A stretch of DNA of 24,664 bases, taken from the NCBI GenBank assembly GCA_009731375.1, contig BJOX01000139.1, positions 606,487 through 631,150 on the forward strand, read 5' to 3'. The position numbers and the translations under genes were made by a program. This document shows positions 1 through 8,517 of this stretch, piece after piece. The DNA is from Paulinella micropora (taxonomy: Eukaryota; Cercozoa; Imbricatea; Euglyphida). Within the stretch, counting starts at the first letter, position 1; each line of letters starts with the position of its first letter. The notes below the pieces were generated by a model. That model was not told where the DNA came from. It did no database searches and saw nothing but the letters and a program-made list of their open reading frames with translations.

Positions 1-462
1 TTGTTTCAAGCAAAAGCAAGCATGACACAAGTGTTTTTATCAGAAAACATGGTCTTTCCTGTATTTGAAATCCTTATTATCGACTTCAATTTTCACATTT
101 GACGACATAGCAAGTATGGCAGTTTTTAACTGACAAATGCTGTTTGCATGATGCACTCTGCACTCATTTTTACGCACAAGTGCACAAATGAATTCAAATG
201 TTATGTTGAGCAATTCTGCCAGAGGGTTTTTGCAGAGAAGTACGGTATAAAACAAAAACTAGGAAAACATAGGTCGAAAACTAGTTAGTCAAGATTCAGA
301 ACATACCCCCAGATCACAGCAATAGCTTATAGGAACTGAAAACCTTAATACAGGAAAGTCCATTCCCACTACAAACATTGAATTCTGCACAGACAGCACC
401 TCAAAATCTTGAATATTGAATGAGATTACTCGCTGCGAAATATTTAATGATTCTACCGACCA
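1..462. other. Stretch without a confident gene
   Basis: AT-rich sequence. A 71-codon minus-strand frame (255 to 40) is open and not low in complexity, but it has no domain I recognise and no clear splice or promoter context. It could be a 3' exon of a gene reading leftward or chance. Nothing else is supported here. Confidence 0.3.
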
Positions 463-1388
463 CTAGAACCTACATATGTTTCCTTTCTTCTTACTTTTGC
501 GCTTTGAGCGCTTCACCTTCTCTTTCTTTTTCTCATCTAACGGTTTGGGTGGGCTAACTTTGTTTTGCTCCCCCATCACTGGGGCTTCCTTCTCACTCTC
601 TCTTTCCTGATCTGTATGCAGCCCGCAAAATCGCCCTCTCAACAGACCATAAGCTGCCTCTTGCAACAACACATTCTCACTCTCCATGTCATGAGTGCAT
701 ACAAAACATTGCTGCTCACCTGACACTCGCCCCTCACATCAACGATAGACTTCTCTCTCCTGTACTACCTTCACTTTGCCCATGTGGGCCTTCTCCTTGA
801 CAATGCTTGCTCTCTCTCGTAAAAATTTCGTCGCCTTTCTTAGGGCGTTTGGCCCCATCGACTCTTCATCTGTGTCTACGTCAGAAGTGTCTGACTCACT
901 CCCCCTACCTAACTTTCCATGTTCCCCTTTTGCTCTCTTTTCCTTCTCTCTCGGTTCTTCCTTCTCACCTGGCTCTTCTCTCGCCTTCTTGATCTCTGCA
1001 CATTCATGTAGTCTGCTCACCCCCACACATCCTACACTCCTTCTCACATGCTGAGAACACATGCCCCTCCCTGTTACAGTTGAAACATTTCATGTCTCCT
1101 TTCTTCAAAGTCTTCTTTCTCGTTCCTTTTCCTTTCCCTCCCCCTTTATTGTTAGTGGTGGTGTGTTTATACCTACAGTTAAATCTATCACAGCTGCCTT
1201 ACTCTTCAAACATATAGCATACCCCAGGCACACTACGCATAGTGACTGGCCCCTCTGTATGAGCGAAACGACACTCATCCCCCCACTTGCATCCACTCTC
1301 TCTTTGAAACCAAAAACAAACGCCTCTCTGCCCTTCCTCTCTTTTGTTGGCATCTTTTCCTGCGTGTGCCTTTTCTTTCTTCATCTTC

Positions 1389-1435
<47 letters not shown>

Positions 1436-1953
1436 TTCCTATCTATTTCCAACTCCTTCCACCATTCCTCAAAAGACCATGCATGCTGCTTCTTATTCAT
1501 CTTTAGCGTGCTCATCCATCCTCCCCAATCCTCGCTCACCCCCTCTGACGCATACTCAGGGTTTTGTAGGGCATTGGTGATTATTGCTTCCATTGTTCTT
1601 TTGGGTGTTTTATGGCCTACTGCCTTTAGCTCTTCATCTAACGCAACAAACGCATCAAACTGCGGAGCATAATCACATCCCTCATCAAACGTCCATGCAT
1701 TCATCGCATTTATCTTATCTTGCACATCCTCCTCACTCACCTTACCAAACGGTTACCTTTTGGTTAGTCTTGCCCACACAATGTGCAAGTTCTGACCAAA
1801 GTCTGGTGAGGTGTCTCTCACCAAATCCGCCACACTCCTTTTGGCTTTACCTACTAGCTTGTCAAACACAAACGAAAAAGCTTCCTCTCTCTGCCTTTTC
1901 ATCTCATGCTCCAAACTCTCCTCATATGCTATTATCATTCTTTCTTCCTTCAC
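463..1953 (-). pseudogene. Decayed Ty1/copia-like Gag remnant with CCCH and CCHC zinc fingers
   Basis: Read from 1953 leftward. An alpha-helical, charged region (1953-1381) resembles the capsid part of Ty1/copia-type Gag: a WARLTKR segment, then an FDAFVALDEELKAVG segment. At about 1320-1260 lies a CCCH finger with exact C-x8-C-x5-C-x3-H spacing (CFWFQRESGC then CRFAH). A second CCCH finger follows (CYMFEE, stop, GSC, CRYKH), then a basic linker, then a retroviral-type knuckle CFNCNREGHVFSAC (C-x2-C-x4-H-x4-C) near 1070-1030 and part of a second one (CRMCGG). A Lys/Glu-rich tail follows, then a Cys/His segment (CFVCTHD) and a basic end. The frame is broken by TAA at 1753-1755, a frameshift in the (TC)n tract at 1392-1432, TAA at 1199-1201 inside the second CCCH finger, a frameshift near 1010 and TGA at 739-741. 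No protease, integrase or reverse transcriptase follows. The upstream end is cut by the palindromic repeat cluster. The finger motifs are clear; the Gag assignment is inferred from order and composition. Confidence 0.6.
1392..1432. repeat. (TC)n / (GA)n microsatellite inside the Gag remnant
   Basis: About 41 bases of alternating CT. On the minus strand it encodes an Arg-Glu dipeptide run and then a stop, while the CCCH finger lies downstream in another frame. Length change in this tract is the simplest cause of the frame break. Confidence 0.9.
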
Positions 1954-1955
1954 TT

Positions 1956-2021
1956 CAATGCATTCTGCATTGAAATTTCAATGCATGCATTGAAATGTCA
2001 ATGCATGCATTGAAATTCCAT
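1956..2021. repeat. Palindromic 20-bp repeat, cluster 1
   Basis: Tandem and degenerate copies of the unit TTTCAATGCATGCATTGAAA, which is its own reverse complement. The cluster lies between the Gag remnant and the spliced gene, and it directly abuts the 5' end of the open Gag frame. Confidence 0.9.
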
Positions 2022-2133
2022 TTCCGTGACATCTGCTAGCGAGCTTTTGCTAGTACATGTATTTCATTTTCCATGCTGTGTGCTATGCTAGCTTCCGAAG
2101 CGTTTGCCCTGAACTGCCAAGTTCACTCCTCGA

Positions 2134-4344
2134 ATGCTGGACAAGATTTCGCACAGCCTGGCAGTGATGAAGACGATGCAGCGACGCTACATCGACACAG
2201 GCGAGGTTCCTGTCGAGTGGAAAATGAGCTTGTGCAGTATGCTGAGCGACCCAGAATGTCGCTTTGTGTCTGCGCGCCTGCCTGCAACGTACCAGAAGTC
2301 CTTGTCTGCGCTCTACAAGAAACTCAACGACCCTGCAATTTCGTTTTCAGCGTGGGCCCGACTAACAGGTCTGGACTACATCAGGTCGACGCACTGCTGT
2401 CCTGTATCATGGGTAAAGGAGTACGCGGACTTGATAACGTTACAGCTGAACGGGGCGCAGGAGAAAGAGGCTGCGCTGGAAGCGAAGCTGGCCAGGACGA
2501 AGGCAAGCATCAAAGTGATGCGGGTCCAGGCGGGGCAAATTGGGTCGGAATCGGACAGGGAGGACAAGTCCGAGAGCGAGGAGGATGAAGAGGACGAGGA
2601 GGATGACGAGGACAGGGACTCGGAGGACGACCCTGAACGACAGGAGAAAGACATGGACAACCCGTTCCTGGACACCCTCGCGGATGTACCGCGTGCCTTT
2701 ATAAGGGAAGCGAATGTGGCGAATGCCGAAGACCATTGGAGTAGAGTGGATCGGCTTGCTAGGGAGTACAAGAGGCAAGTTAGTGATAAAGGGAAACAGG
2801 AGGTTATGGAGAACTGGCGCAAGTACCAAAACGGCATGTGGACAGTGCACAAGCGAAAGTTGGGCGCCGATGTCTGGTTCCTGGGACAGCAACATGCACG
2901 TAAGCAGCCCCCAGCCCTATGTTGTTGAACTTGTGAATGCATGCATTGAAATTTCAACGCTGCCTGCATGCATTGAAATCACTTTTCAGCTTTCAATGCA
3001 TGCATTGAAATTTCAATGCATCCTGCATTGAAATTTCAACGCATGCATTGAAATCACTTTTCAGCTTTCAATGCATGCATTAAAATTTCAAGGCATCCTG
3101 CATTGAAATTTCAGTGCATGCATCGAAATCACTTTTCAGCTAAATTCAATGCATGCATTAAAATTTCAATGCAGGATGCATTGAAATTTCAATGCATGCA
3201 TTGAAATCATGTCTGTATGCTCGCAAAGCTATAATTGCCTGTCTGTGTATAGTGGAGACCATAGCGGCGTCAGGCAAAGTGCTACAGTGGCTCACCACTC
3301 AGGAACCCTGGGCTGGCATGTCAGCGAAAAGGTAAGGGGCTGCTTTGCTTATGAATTGATGCTTGACGCCACATGGAGGCGTATGTTCCACACTGATTCT
3401 TTTGGGGTACTATCGCAGGCACTCTCGGTGGGGCAACAAGGGGCATGTTACCTTCGATATGCTCAAAGAAGTGTACCCGATGGCGGACAAGGCGGATGCG
3501 TGGCGCCGGGACCCAGGAAAAGAACCTTTGGTCATCTTGTGCAATTGCAACGTGGATCAGCCTTCCGTCCATCGACACGGGCTGCCGCAGTGTGAAGTTT
3601 TCCAACGGGAGGCCTACAAGAAGCGGGTGCCAACGCACGCACCCGCAATCACAAGCGCATCGGAGGTGCAGAAGTTTCACAACGAGTTGCTCAGTTGCCT
3701 CCTGCTGTGGGCGTGGCTGCAGGACAACCCGGACATCAAAAGCACAACTCTCTTTTTTGTCTGCAATCACTTTTCACCTTTCAAGGTATGTATTGAAATT
3801 TCAATGCATCCTGCATTGAAATTTTCAATTCATGCATTAAAATCACTTTTCAGCTTTCAATGCATGCATTGAAATTTCAATGCATGCGTTGACAAGTTCA
3901 ACAATATTATTGTTTGCAGCTTGGGAACATTGGATGGATTGCATCCAAAGCCCCGAGGATATCGCGTACATCGATGAGGCAGCAGATAAGTTCGCAGAAA
4001 TTTTCCACTACTATCAGCGGAACATAATGAAGTGCGACGTCAACATGTTCCTGGTGATCATGTACACGAGGTACCGATCCCTGAGCAACATCAGTGCCAT
4101 CTGGAAGGACAGGTTGGAGAAGTACACGAGAACGGTGGCAAAGGCAAAGCGCAAAAAACGCGTGGGCCGTCGGTCAGCAAAGAAGGAGAAGAAGGACAAG
4201 AAAGAGAAGAAGGGGAAGCAGGACAAGAAAGAGAAGACGGGCTCGAAGGAGGAGAACAAGGATGCCAGCAAGGAGCCCTCAGCCGCCGAAGAAGGCTGTC
4301 AGCGTATGTATGTATGCATGTATGTATGTACGTATTTACGTATT

Positions 4345-4375
<31 letters not shown>

Positions 4376-4971
4376 GGAGCCCCCAGTGAAGAATTCGAAG
4401 GCTGCCAGCAAGGAGCCCCGAGCGAAGAAGGCTGCCAGCAAGCAGCAGCCCCCAGCGAAGAAGGCTGCCAGCAAGCAGCAGCCCCAACCGAAGGCTGCCA
4501 GCAAGAAGCCACCGACCGCACCGCAGACGAAGAAGCCCACCGCAGCCCCCTCCAAGCTTCTTCGTCTTCGTCATCGTCCAGCGCGACTGCCGATACTTCG
4601 GCTCTGCCAGCGTCCTCGCCCAGCGCGACTGCAGATGCTGCGTCTACATCTCCGGCATAGTCAAGCCCGGGGCCGCCTGCCACGCTTCCGGCCGCTGAAC
4701 CCAGCCCGTCTGCGTCATCGTCCACCTCACCTGCTTCCAACCTCGTAGCCAACCAGGTACTCTGTGTTCATGATGCATATGTACCCCGATCTCCTTATCT
4801 CTGTTCATGGTATATCCCCCTTGTGTTCATGATATACAGGCGATAAGAGGGGCTGTGGTGAAGATAGCGAAGTTGTGGGCAGAACAGCATCCAGTCCAGG
4901 CAGGACAGAGACTGCGACTGCAGACTGGACATAACAGTGGTTTCCTGTCCCTCGTCGACGCGGGCAGCTAG
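2134..4971 (+). CDS. Multi-exon gene, unknown function, possibly degraded near its 3' end
   Basis: Proposed exons: 2134-2899, 3253-3331, 3419-3789 (or 3785), 3920-4303, 4377-4756, 4840-4971 (TAG stop). The ATG at 2134 is the first Met after an in-frame TGA eight codons upstream; an acceptor between them is possible. Phases match exactly at exons 1/2 (1+2 nt), 2/3 (2+1 nt) and 5/6 (0). The protein has a soluble helical N-terminus (about 1-130), a strongly acidic Asp/Glu tract (about 145-175), a Trp-rich helical middle (WRKYQNGMWTVHKRK; HWMDCIQSPEDIAYIDEAADK), then a long Lys-rich stretch and KAASK repeats resembling an H1-type basic tail. It ends in a Ser/Ala/Pro/Thr-rich segment and a short C-terminal exon. 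Apparent breaks are one extra base near 4279, a frame change near 4555 and TAG at 4658-4660. I recognise no catalytic domain. Acidic plus Lys-rich tracts hint at a nuclear or chromatin protein, which is inference only. Confidence 0.6.
2900..3252 (+). other. Intron 1 of the unknown gene, carrying palindromic repeats
   Basis: Donor CAC|GTAAGC and acceptor ending CTGTCTGTGTATAG. It joins phase 1 to an exon that needs two bases (C + TG = Leu). Most of its length is the 20-bp palindromic repeat. Confidence 0.65.
2936..3208. repeat. Palindromic 20-bp repeat, cluster 2 (in intron 1)
   Basis: About 270 bases of the self-complementary unit, with three insertions of a pyrimidine-rich CACTTTTCAGC motif (near 2980, 3056 and 3130) and a GCATCCTGCATTG variant. 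The CTTTTCAG motif itself resembles a 3' splice site. Confidence 0.9.
3332..3418 (+). other. Intron 2 of the unknown gene
   Basis: 87 nt. Donor AAAAG|GTAAGG is close to consensus and the acceptor is TATCGCAG|G. The exons join AG + G as Arg and keep the frame open on both sides. This is the only short unique-sequence intron in the 5' half of the gene. Confidence 0.7.
3782..3890. repeat. Palindromic 20-bp repeat, cluster 3 (in intron 3)
   Basis: Units of the same self-complementary repeat, with one CACTTTTCAGC insertion at 3844-3854. The similarity runs leftward past the splice donor into the last codons of exon 3 (from about 3762). Confidence 0.85.
3786..3919 (+). other. Intron 3 of the unknown gene, repeat-derived, donor ambiguous
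   Basis: The best-looking donor is CAAG|GTATGT (GT at 3786), but it leaves phase 0 while the following exon needs phase 1. The overlapping donor four bases on (GT at 3790) gives phase 1 and an open join. The acceptor is TATTGTTTGCAG|CT. Nearly all of the intron is the 20-bp palindromic repeat. Confidence 0.55.
4304..4376 (+). repeat. (TATG)n tract that may be an intron
   Basis: A tract made almost only of TATG, bounded by GTATGT on the left and GTAAG on the right. Removing it joins AGC to GAG in phase 0 and continues the same KKA(V/A)S-type basic repeat on both sides. Read through, it gives a Met-Tyr-Val-Cys run. It is either a microsatellite intron or a microsatellite insertion into an exon. 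Confidence 0.6.
4757..4839 (+). other. Last intron of the unknown gene
   Basis: 83 nt. Donor ACCAG|GTACTC and acceptor CATGATATACAG|GC. Both flanking exons are in phase 0. The intron contains TGTGTTCATGAT twice. The exon that follows is an open 43-codon terminal exon ending in TAG at 4969-4971. Confidence 0.6.
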
Positions 4972-5013
4972 GCAGGACTATGTACTGTGGTAGTCCCTAA
5001 ACACGTGAGTCAG

Positions 5014-5250
5014 ATGGGGAAGCTGTGGGTGGGCAAGCCACACACACCCATCATGGGTTTTGGTGGTCGGCACGTTGTAGATGAGAATAAGACTCGGGCC
5101 GAACGTTCCATGTTTAGGGAGGAGCACAGAGATGCCAGGGGAGTAGAAGGTGCTGCAGGAGAAAGGATAGTTTTCACTGATGACATAAGAAACAGAGTAC
5201 TGGAGGCGCGGTCGAAAGGCTTGCTGGCCCTGCATAAGAGGCGAGTGCTA

Positions 5251-5252
<2 letters not shown>
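5014..5252 (+). CDS. Unrecognised open frame, truncated by the poly-G tract
   Basis: About 80 codons from the first ATG to the poly-G run. The frame is also open upstream of this ATG, back to about 4987. Composition is ordinary and charged, with many Arg and Glu, and contains GFGGRHVVDENKTR and ERIVFTDDIRNRVLEARSK. I recognise no family. It could be an exon of a gene continuing into the gap, with a SET-like fragment on the far side, or a chance frame. Beyond the run the frame reads only glycine. Confidence 0.3.
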
Positions 5253-5281
<29 letters not shown>

Positions 5282-5457
5282 NNNNNNNNNNNNNNNNNNN
5301 NNNNNNNNNNNNNNNNNNNNNNNNNNNNNNNNNNNNNNNNNNNNNNNNNNNNNNNNNNNNNNNNNNNNNNNNNNNNNNNNNNNNNNNNNNNNNNNNNNNN
5401 NNNNNNNNNNNNNNNNNNNNNNNNNNNNNNNNNNNNNNNNNNNNNNNNNNNNNNNNN

Positions 5458-5539
<82 letters not shown>
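5253..5539. other. Poly-G / assembly gap / poly-G block
   Basis: 29 G, then 176 N, then 82 G. Either a true long G tract that halted assembly or homopolymer artefacts placed at contig ends. A (C)31 run beside a gap at 16527-16567 shows the same association. Confidence 0.9.
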
Positions 5540-5541
<2 letters not shown>

Positions 5542-5742
5542 GCGCAGCATAGCTCTCAGCCAAACTGTGTTGCGATTGAAACTAGGGGAGTGGCTGTTCT
5601 TTATTCGTTGTTGCCGATTTTTGGGGGCAATGTATTACTATTTACTACGGCAAGAGGTGTGTGGCTTGGCTGCGTGAAAAATGTGGTAAACAGCTGGATG
5701 ACATGGCGTGGAACACCGCCACCCCATGAGGTGTGCACGTAG
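5542..5742 (+). pseudogene. Possible SET-domain C-terminal fragment
   Basis: An open frame emerging from the poly-G run and ending in TAG at 5740-5742. Its start, HSSQPNCVAIETRGVAVL, aligns by eye with the SET-domain core (NHSC-x-PNC, a short loop with Gly, then a hydrophobic strand). It continues LLPIFGGNVLLFTT, in the place of the family's I-x2-G-E-E-L-T-F-x-Y. The usual NH before SC and the GEEL acidic pair are not kept, and the catalytic Tyr is absent, so a functional methyltransferase is unlikely. The assignment is by motif alone and may be wrong. Confidence 0.3.
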
Positions 5743-5756
5743 ACTTCAAGCGATGA

Positions 5757-5984
5757 TTGAAATTGCATTGCATGCCTTGATTTCAATCATGCCGTGAAGC
5801 CTTCAATGCATGCATTTAAATTTCAATGTATCCTGCATTGAAGTTTCAATGCATGCTTTGAAAGCTGAAAAGTTTTTTCAATGCATGCAATGAAATTTTC
5901 AATGCTCGCTGCAGGGAAATTTCAATGCATGCAATGAAATTTCAATGCTCGCTGCAGGGAAATTTCAATGCAAGCATTGAAATC
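5757..5984. repeat. Palindromic 20-bp repeat, cluster 4
   Basis: Degenerate units of the self-complementary repeat, including two near-identical GCTCGCTGCAGGGAAATTTC variants (from about 5903 and 5947). The pyrimidine motif appears here in reverse orientation (GCTGAAAAG near 5862). Confidence 0.85.
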
Positions 5985-5989
5985 TAGAT

Positions 5990-6026
<37 letters not shown>
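5990..6026. repeat. (GA)n microsatellite
   Basis: A run of alternating GA directly after palindromic cluster 4. Confidence 0.95.
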
Positions 6027-6028
<2 letters not shown>

Positions 6029-6186
6029 TCCTCGCGTAGAACTGCTGCCGTAACCAATGCCACCTGAAACGATGCTCGTTGGCAATGTAGCACGCGAATC
6101 ATCATATTAATTCAGATGCGTGTGTCACATTGCTGCAGTAAGACAAATGTCAAACGCGGGTCGACATATCTGGAGTATCTGCACAT

Positions 6187-6216
6187 GTGGCATAGAGAGC
6201 CCAACTTTACTACCCT

Positions 6217-6280
<64 letters not shown>

Positions 6281-6428
6281 TGTTCTGTCTCTGTGACTAG
6301 GCGAAGCGAGCAGTCATGCGAACGCTGCCGCGATGGACTTGCACTGAGAGTGCTTGTCGACAGGCGAACAGCTTTACGCTGTCCCATTGTCACTCCTGTG
6401 GCACAGAGAGCCCAAGTTTACTACCCTG
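6187..6428 (+). repeat. 31-bp direct repeat flanking a (GA)n tract
   Basis: 6187-6217 and 6398-6428 match at 29 of 31 bases (both contain AGAGAGCCCAA and TTTACTACCCTG). Between them lie (GA)n at about 6218-6278 and about 120 bases of other sequence. The right-hand copy runs into the DOT1-like remnant. It may be a target-site duplication or a local tandem duplication. Confidence 0.7.
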
Positions 6429-7106
6429 TCCTCCCTAATGACTGGAAGACAAAAGAAGTTGCAGCTGTGATAAAAGCTTTTAGGCATAGTATAGATAAGA
6501 TTCAAGTTTCGCCACGAGGCGTGGAGGGAACTTTGACTCTCCAGAGGGTGCTGGCTGTATTGGACAGTGTGCCACTTGCTGATAGAAAGAAGAGCATGTT
6601 TTTGGACATACGTTGTGGCCGAGGGCATGTTTTAGTAGCAGCCATGGTGTTTGGGTTTGCAAAAGTGGCGGGACTAGAGCAAAGCGGTTTTAGAGAACAG
6701 TGGTCTTTAAGGATCCGAAATGCACGCGAACTAAGGGCTACTTAGTCAGTATCGGGACTTGTGGACACAATCAGATCCTCAAATTCTATGGAACACGCAA
6801 GTGCAGGACCTTGCCTGGCTGAAACGGTATTTCCAATGTTATCATTGGCACGGATTGATCACCATTTGCTTGCTCTGGACAGGGTGGACAGCTAGCGAGA
6901 AAGTAGTTGTTCTAAAATACATACGCAATAATACCCAAGTCAGGAATGTTTGAATTGCATATGAGTGTAGGCGCCCGCAGGGACATAGGCGGACTTTTGA
7001 ATTCATGAACAGAGCGGGTTTTATTATGTACGGACATAGATCAGGGCTTTCCATATCTTGCATCTCAGGGTCAGAAAGATTTGCGTTAGTTTGTTGGCAG
7101 CGATAG
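6404..7106 (+). pseudogene. DOT1-like class I methyltransferase remnant
   Basis: The first frame (to about 6720) carries VYYPVLPNDWKTKEVAAVI, then FLDIRCGRGHVLVAAMVFGF, then AGLEQS. This is the Rossmann motif I of an SAM-dependent methyltransferase (expected D-x-G-x-G-x-G) followed by the strand that ends in the ribose-binding acidic residue. The first Gly of the motif is Arg here. After a frameshift between about 6700 and 6728 the coding trace continues as DLWTQSDPQILWNTQ and LLWTGWTASEKVVVLKYI, which fits the later strands of DOT1-type enzymes. TGA at 6951-6953 interrupts the frame. The same frame then carries FEFMNRAGFIMYG and SGSERFALVCWQR, ending in TAG at 7104-7106. One frameshift, one nonsense codon and a damaged motif I indicate a pseudogene. 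The methyltransferase fold is moderately supported; the DOT1 assignment is inference. Confidence 0.45.
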
Positions 7107-7222
7107 GTGCTATCCGTGCCGCAATCCATGTTGCTGAAATATTTGCTGTGTTAGGAATATCACTTCGTCAATCCAGTGGTTAACGTGCACCCCCCGCAAC
7201 TGCACATCATGGATGACGGTAA
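7107..7222 (+). other. Short possible coding trace upstream of the lysine-rich frame
   Basis: A frame reads VNPVVNVHPPQLHIMDD from about 7168, runs to a GCG|GTGAGT donor-like site at about 7250 and stays open beyond it. It may be another piece of the upstream remnant, or chance. Confidence 0.2.
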
Positions 7223-7600
7223 GGTCACGAACACAGTTACTGGTGCAGCGGTGAGTTTCTTGGAGAGAACGAGCTTGTCGTAGGGGTTAAAGAGTTAGGC
7301 AAATGGCGGGGGGAAAACCATAACTCCCTGAAGGGTAGAGAGCCCAGGACAGAAGCAAGCAGAGAGTTAGGGATAGTTAGTAGGTTAGTTTATTCAGAAA
7401 CAACAGATTTTCAGAAGTTGCACCACCTCATAATGACAAGGGAGTATGTAAATGATTTCACCAGGTGCGCAAGGATGCCAGCGCAAAGTACTAAAGGAAA
7501 AGGTCAAGCAAGAGTGGAAGCAAAAGATGCAAGAAAAAGCCAAGCACACAACATAGTTAGTAAGGAGCAAGCTAAGAAAGAAAAGGGAAGAAAAAAGTAG
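7223..7600 (+). CDS. Lysine-rich open frame, unknown, no clear start
   Basis: Open for about 125 codons from just after a TAA to TAG at 7598-7600; the first ATG is at 7418. The N-terminal half reads LVVGVKELGKWRGENHNS and later FQKLHHLIMTREYVNDF; the C-terminal half is Lys/Ala/Gln-rich, like a disordered basic tail. It could be the last exon of the neighbouring remnant, since composition and direction agree. No domain is recognised. Confidence 0.3.
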   Translation, partial: GHEHSYWCSGEFLGENELVVGVKELGKWRGENHNSLKGREPRTEASRELGIVSRLVYSETTDFQKLHHLIMTREYVNDFTRCARMPAQSTKGKGQARVEAKDARKSQAHNIVSKEQAKKEKGRKK

Positions 7601-7862
7601 TATTATCAAGAGATACCAAAAGGACAGCCAGAAGAAAACCTTGAAAAACGAAGTAGAGCGCCTAGCGAGAAGGTGAACGATTGGAATAGTGATTGGAGAT
7701 CAAATGCAACGCCAAAACTACAAAACAAGAAGAACAAATAAAAGAAAAATGTAAATAATATCATTTCAAAAATCCGAATGATAACATTAAAAAAATCTGT
7801 ATGATAGTGATGAAGCAATGTACTTTGAATACTGCCGGCATACTGTCGGAATTAAAGTGTTA
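7601..7862. other. AT-rich stretch, nothing recognised
   Basis: Adenine-rich on the plus strand. The only open frames are short and T- or A-biased. It precedes palindromic cluster 5 and may be 3' flanking sequence. Confidence 0.4.
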
Positions 7863-8256
7863 ATGCATGCATCGCCATTAATTTTCGACACATGCATTGA
7901 AATTTCAATGCATTTGCATTGAAATCTCAATGCATGCATTGGACATTTGCATTGATATTTCAATGCATGCATTAAATTTTTTCAATGCATGCATTGAAAA
8001 TCATTTCAATGCATACATTAAAATCGTTGAATCAAGATTTCGGTATCTTTAATAAACACACAGCGTGTTGACTAGGCATGTGAGGTAGGTGCATTGCAAA
8101 CCTCGATGCATGCATTGAAATTTCAATTCATGCATTGAAAAAATCTGATGCACTTTGATGCATGCATTGAAAATTTCAAATCATTGTTTCGATGCATACA
8201 TTGAATTTGAAATTTTAATGCATGCACTGAAAAATTTTCAATACATGCATTGAAAC
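7863..8256. repeat. Palindromic 20-bp repeat, clusters 5 and 6
   Basis: Two clusters (about 7863-8025 and 8104-8256), separated by 80 bases of unique sequence. Units are more degenerate than in the introns but keep TGCATGCATTGAAA cores. Confidence 0.85.
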
Positions 8257-8271
8257 TATCCGGGATCATAG

Positions 8272-8272
8272 T

Positions 8273-8312
<40 letters not shown>

Positions 8313-8517
8313 TACATATACATGTACATGTGACACCACACACACACACACACACATGTACGCACACACACACATGTACGTACGTACGTACACACACACA
8401 CAGACACACACACACATATGCATGTACATGCTAGACATGCATATGGTACACACACACACAGACACACACACACACACACACACACACTTACACACATACA
8501 CGTTACACACACATGTA
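8272..8517. repeat. (CA)n compound microsatellite
   Basis: CA/CACG/TACG-rich simple repeat interrupted by ACATGTACATG-type palindromes. Frames over it read only Cys-Val or Thr-His runs. Confidence 0.95.

Noticed and set aside
739-1201. Reassigned stop codons as an explanation for in-frame TAA and TGA in the Gag remnant
   Set aside because: The retrotransposon and the spliced gene stay open over long stretches and end at standard stops, and the Gag remnant also has frameshifts, so decay is the simpler account.
1061-1973. Plus-strand Ser/Leu-rich frames over the Gag remnant
   Set aside because: Shadows of the minus-strand coding trace, which carries the zinc-finger motifs.
5174-5563. Minus-strand polyproline protein
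   Set aside because: It is only the complement of the poly-G runs and the gap.
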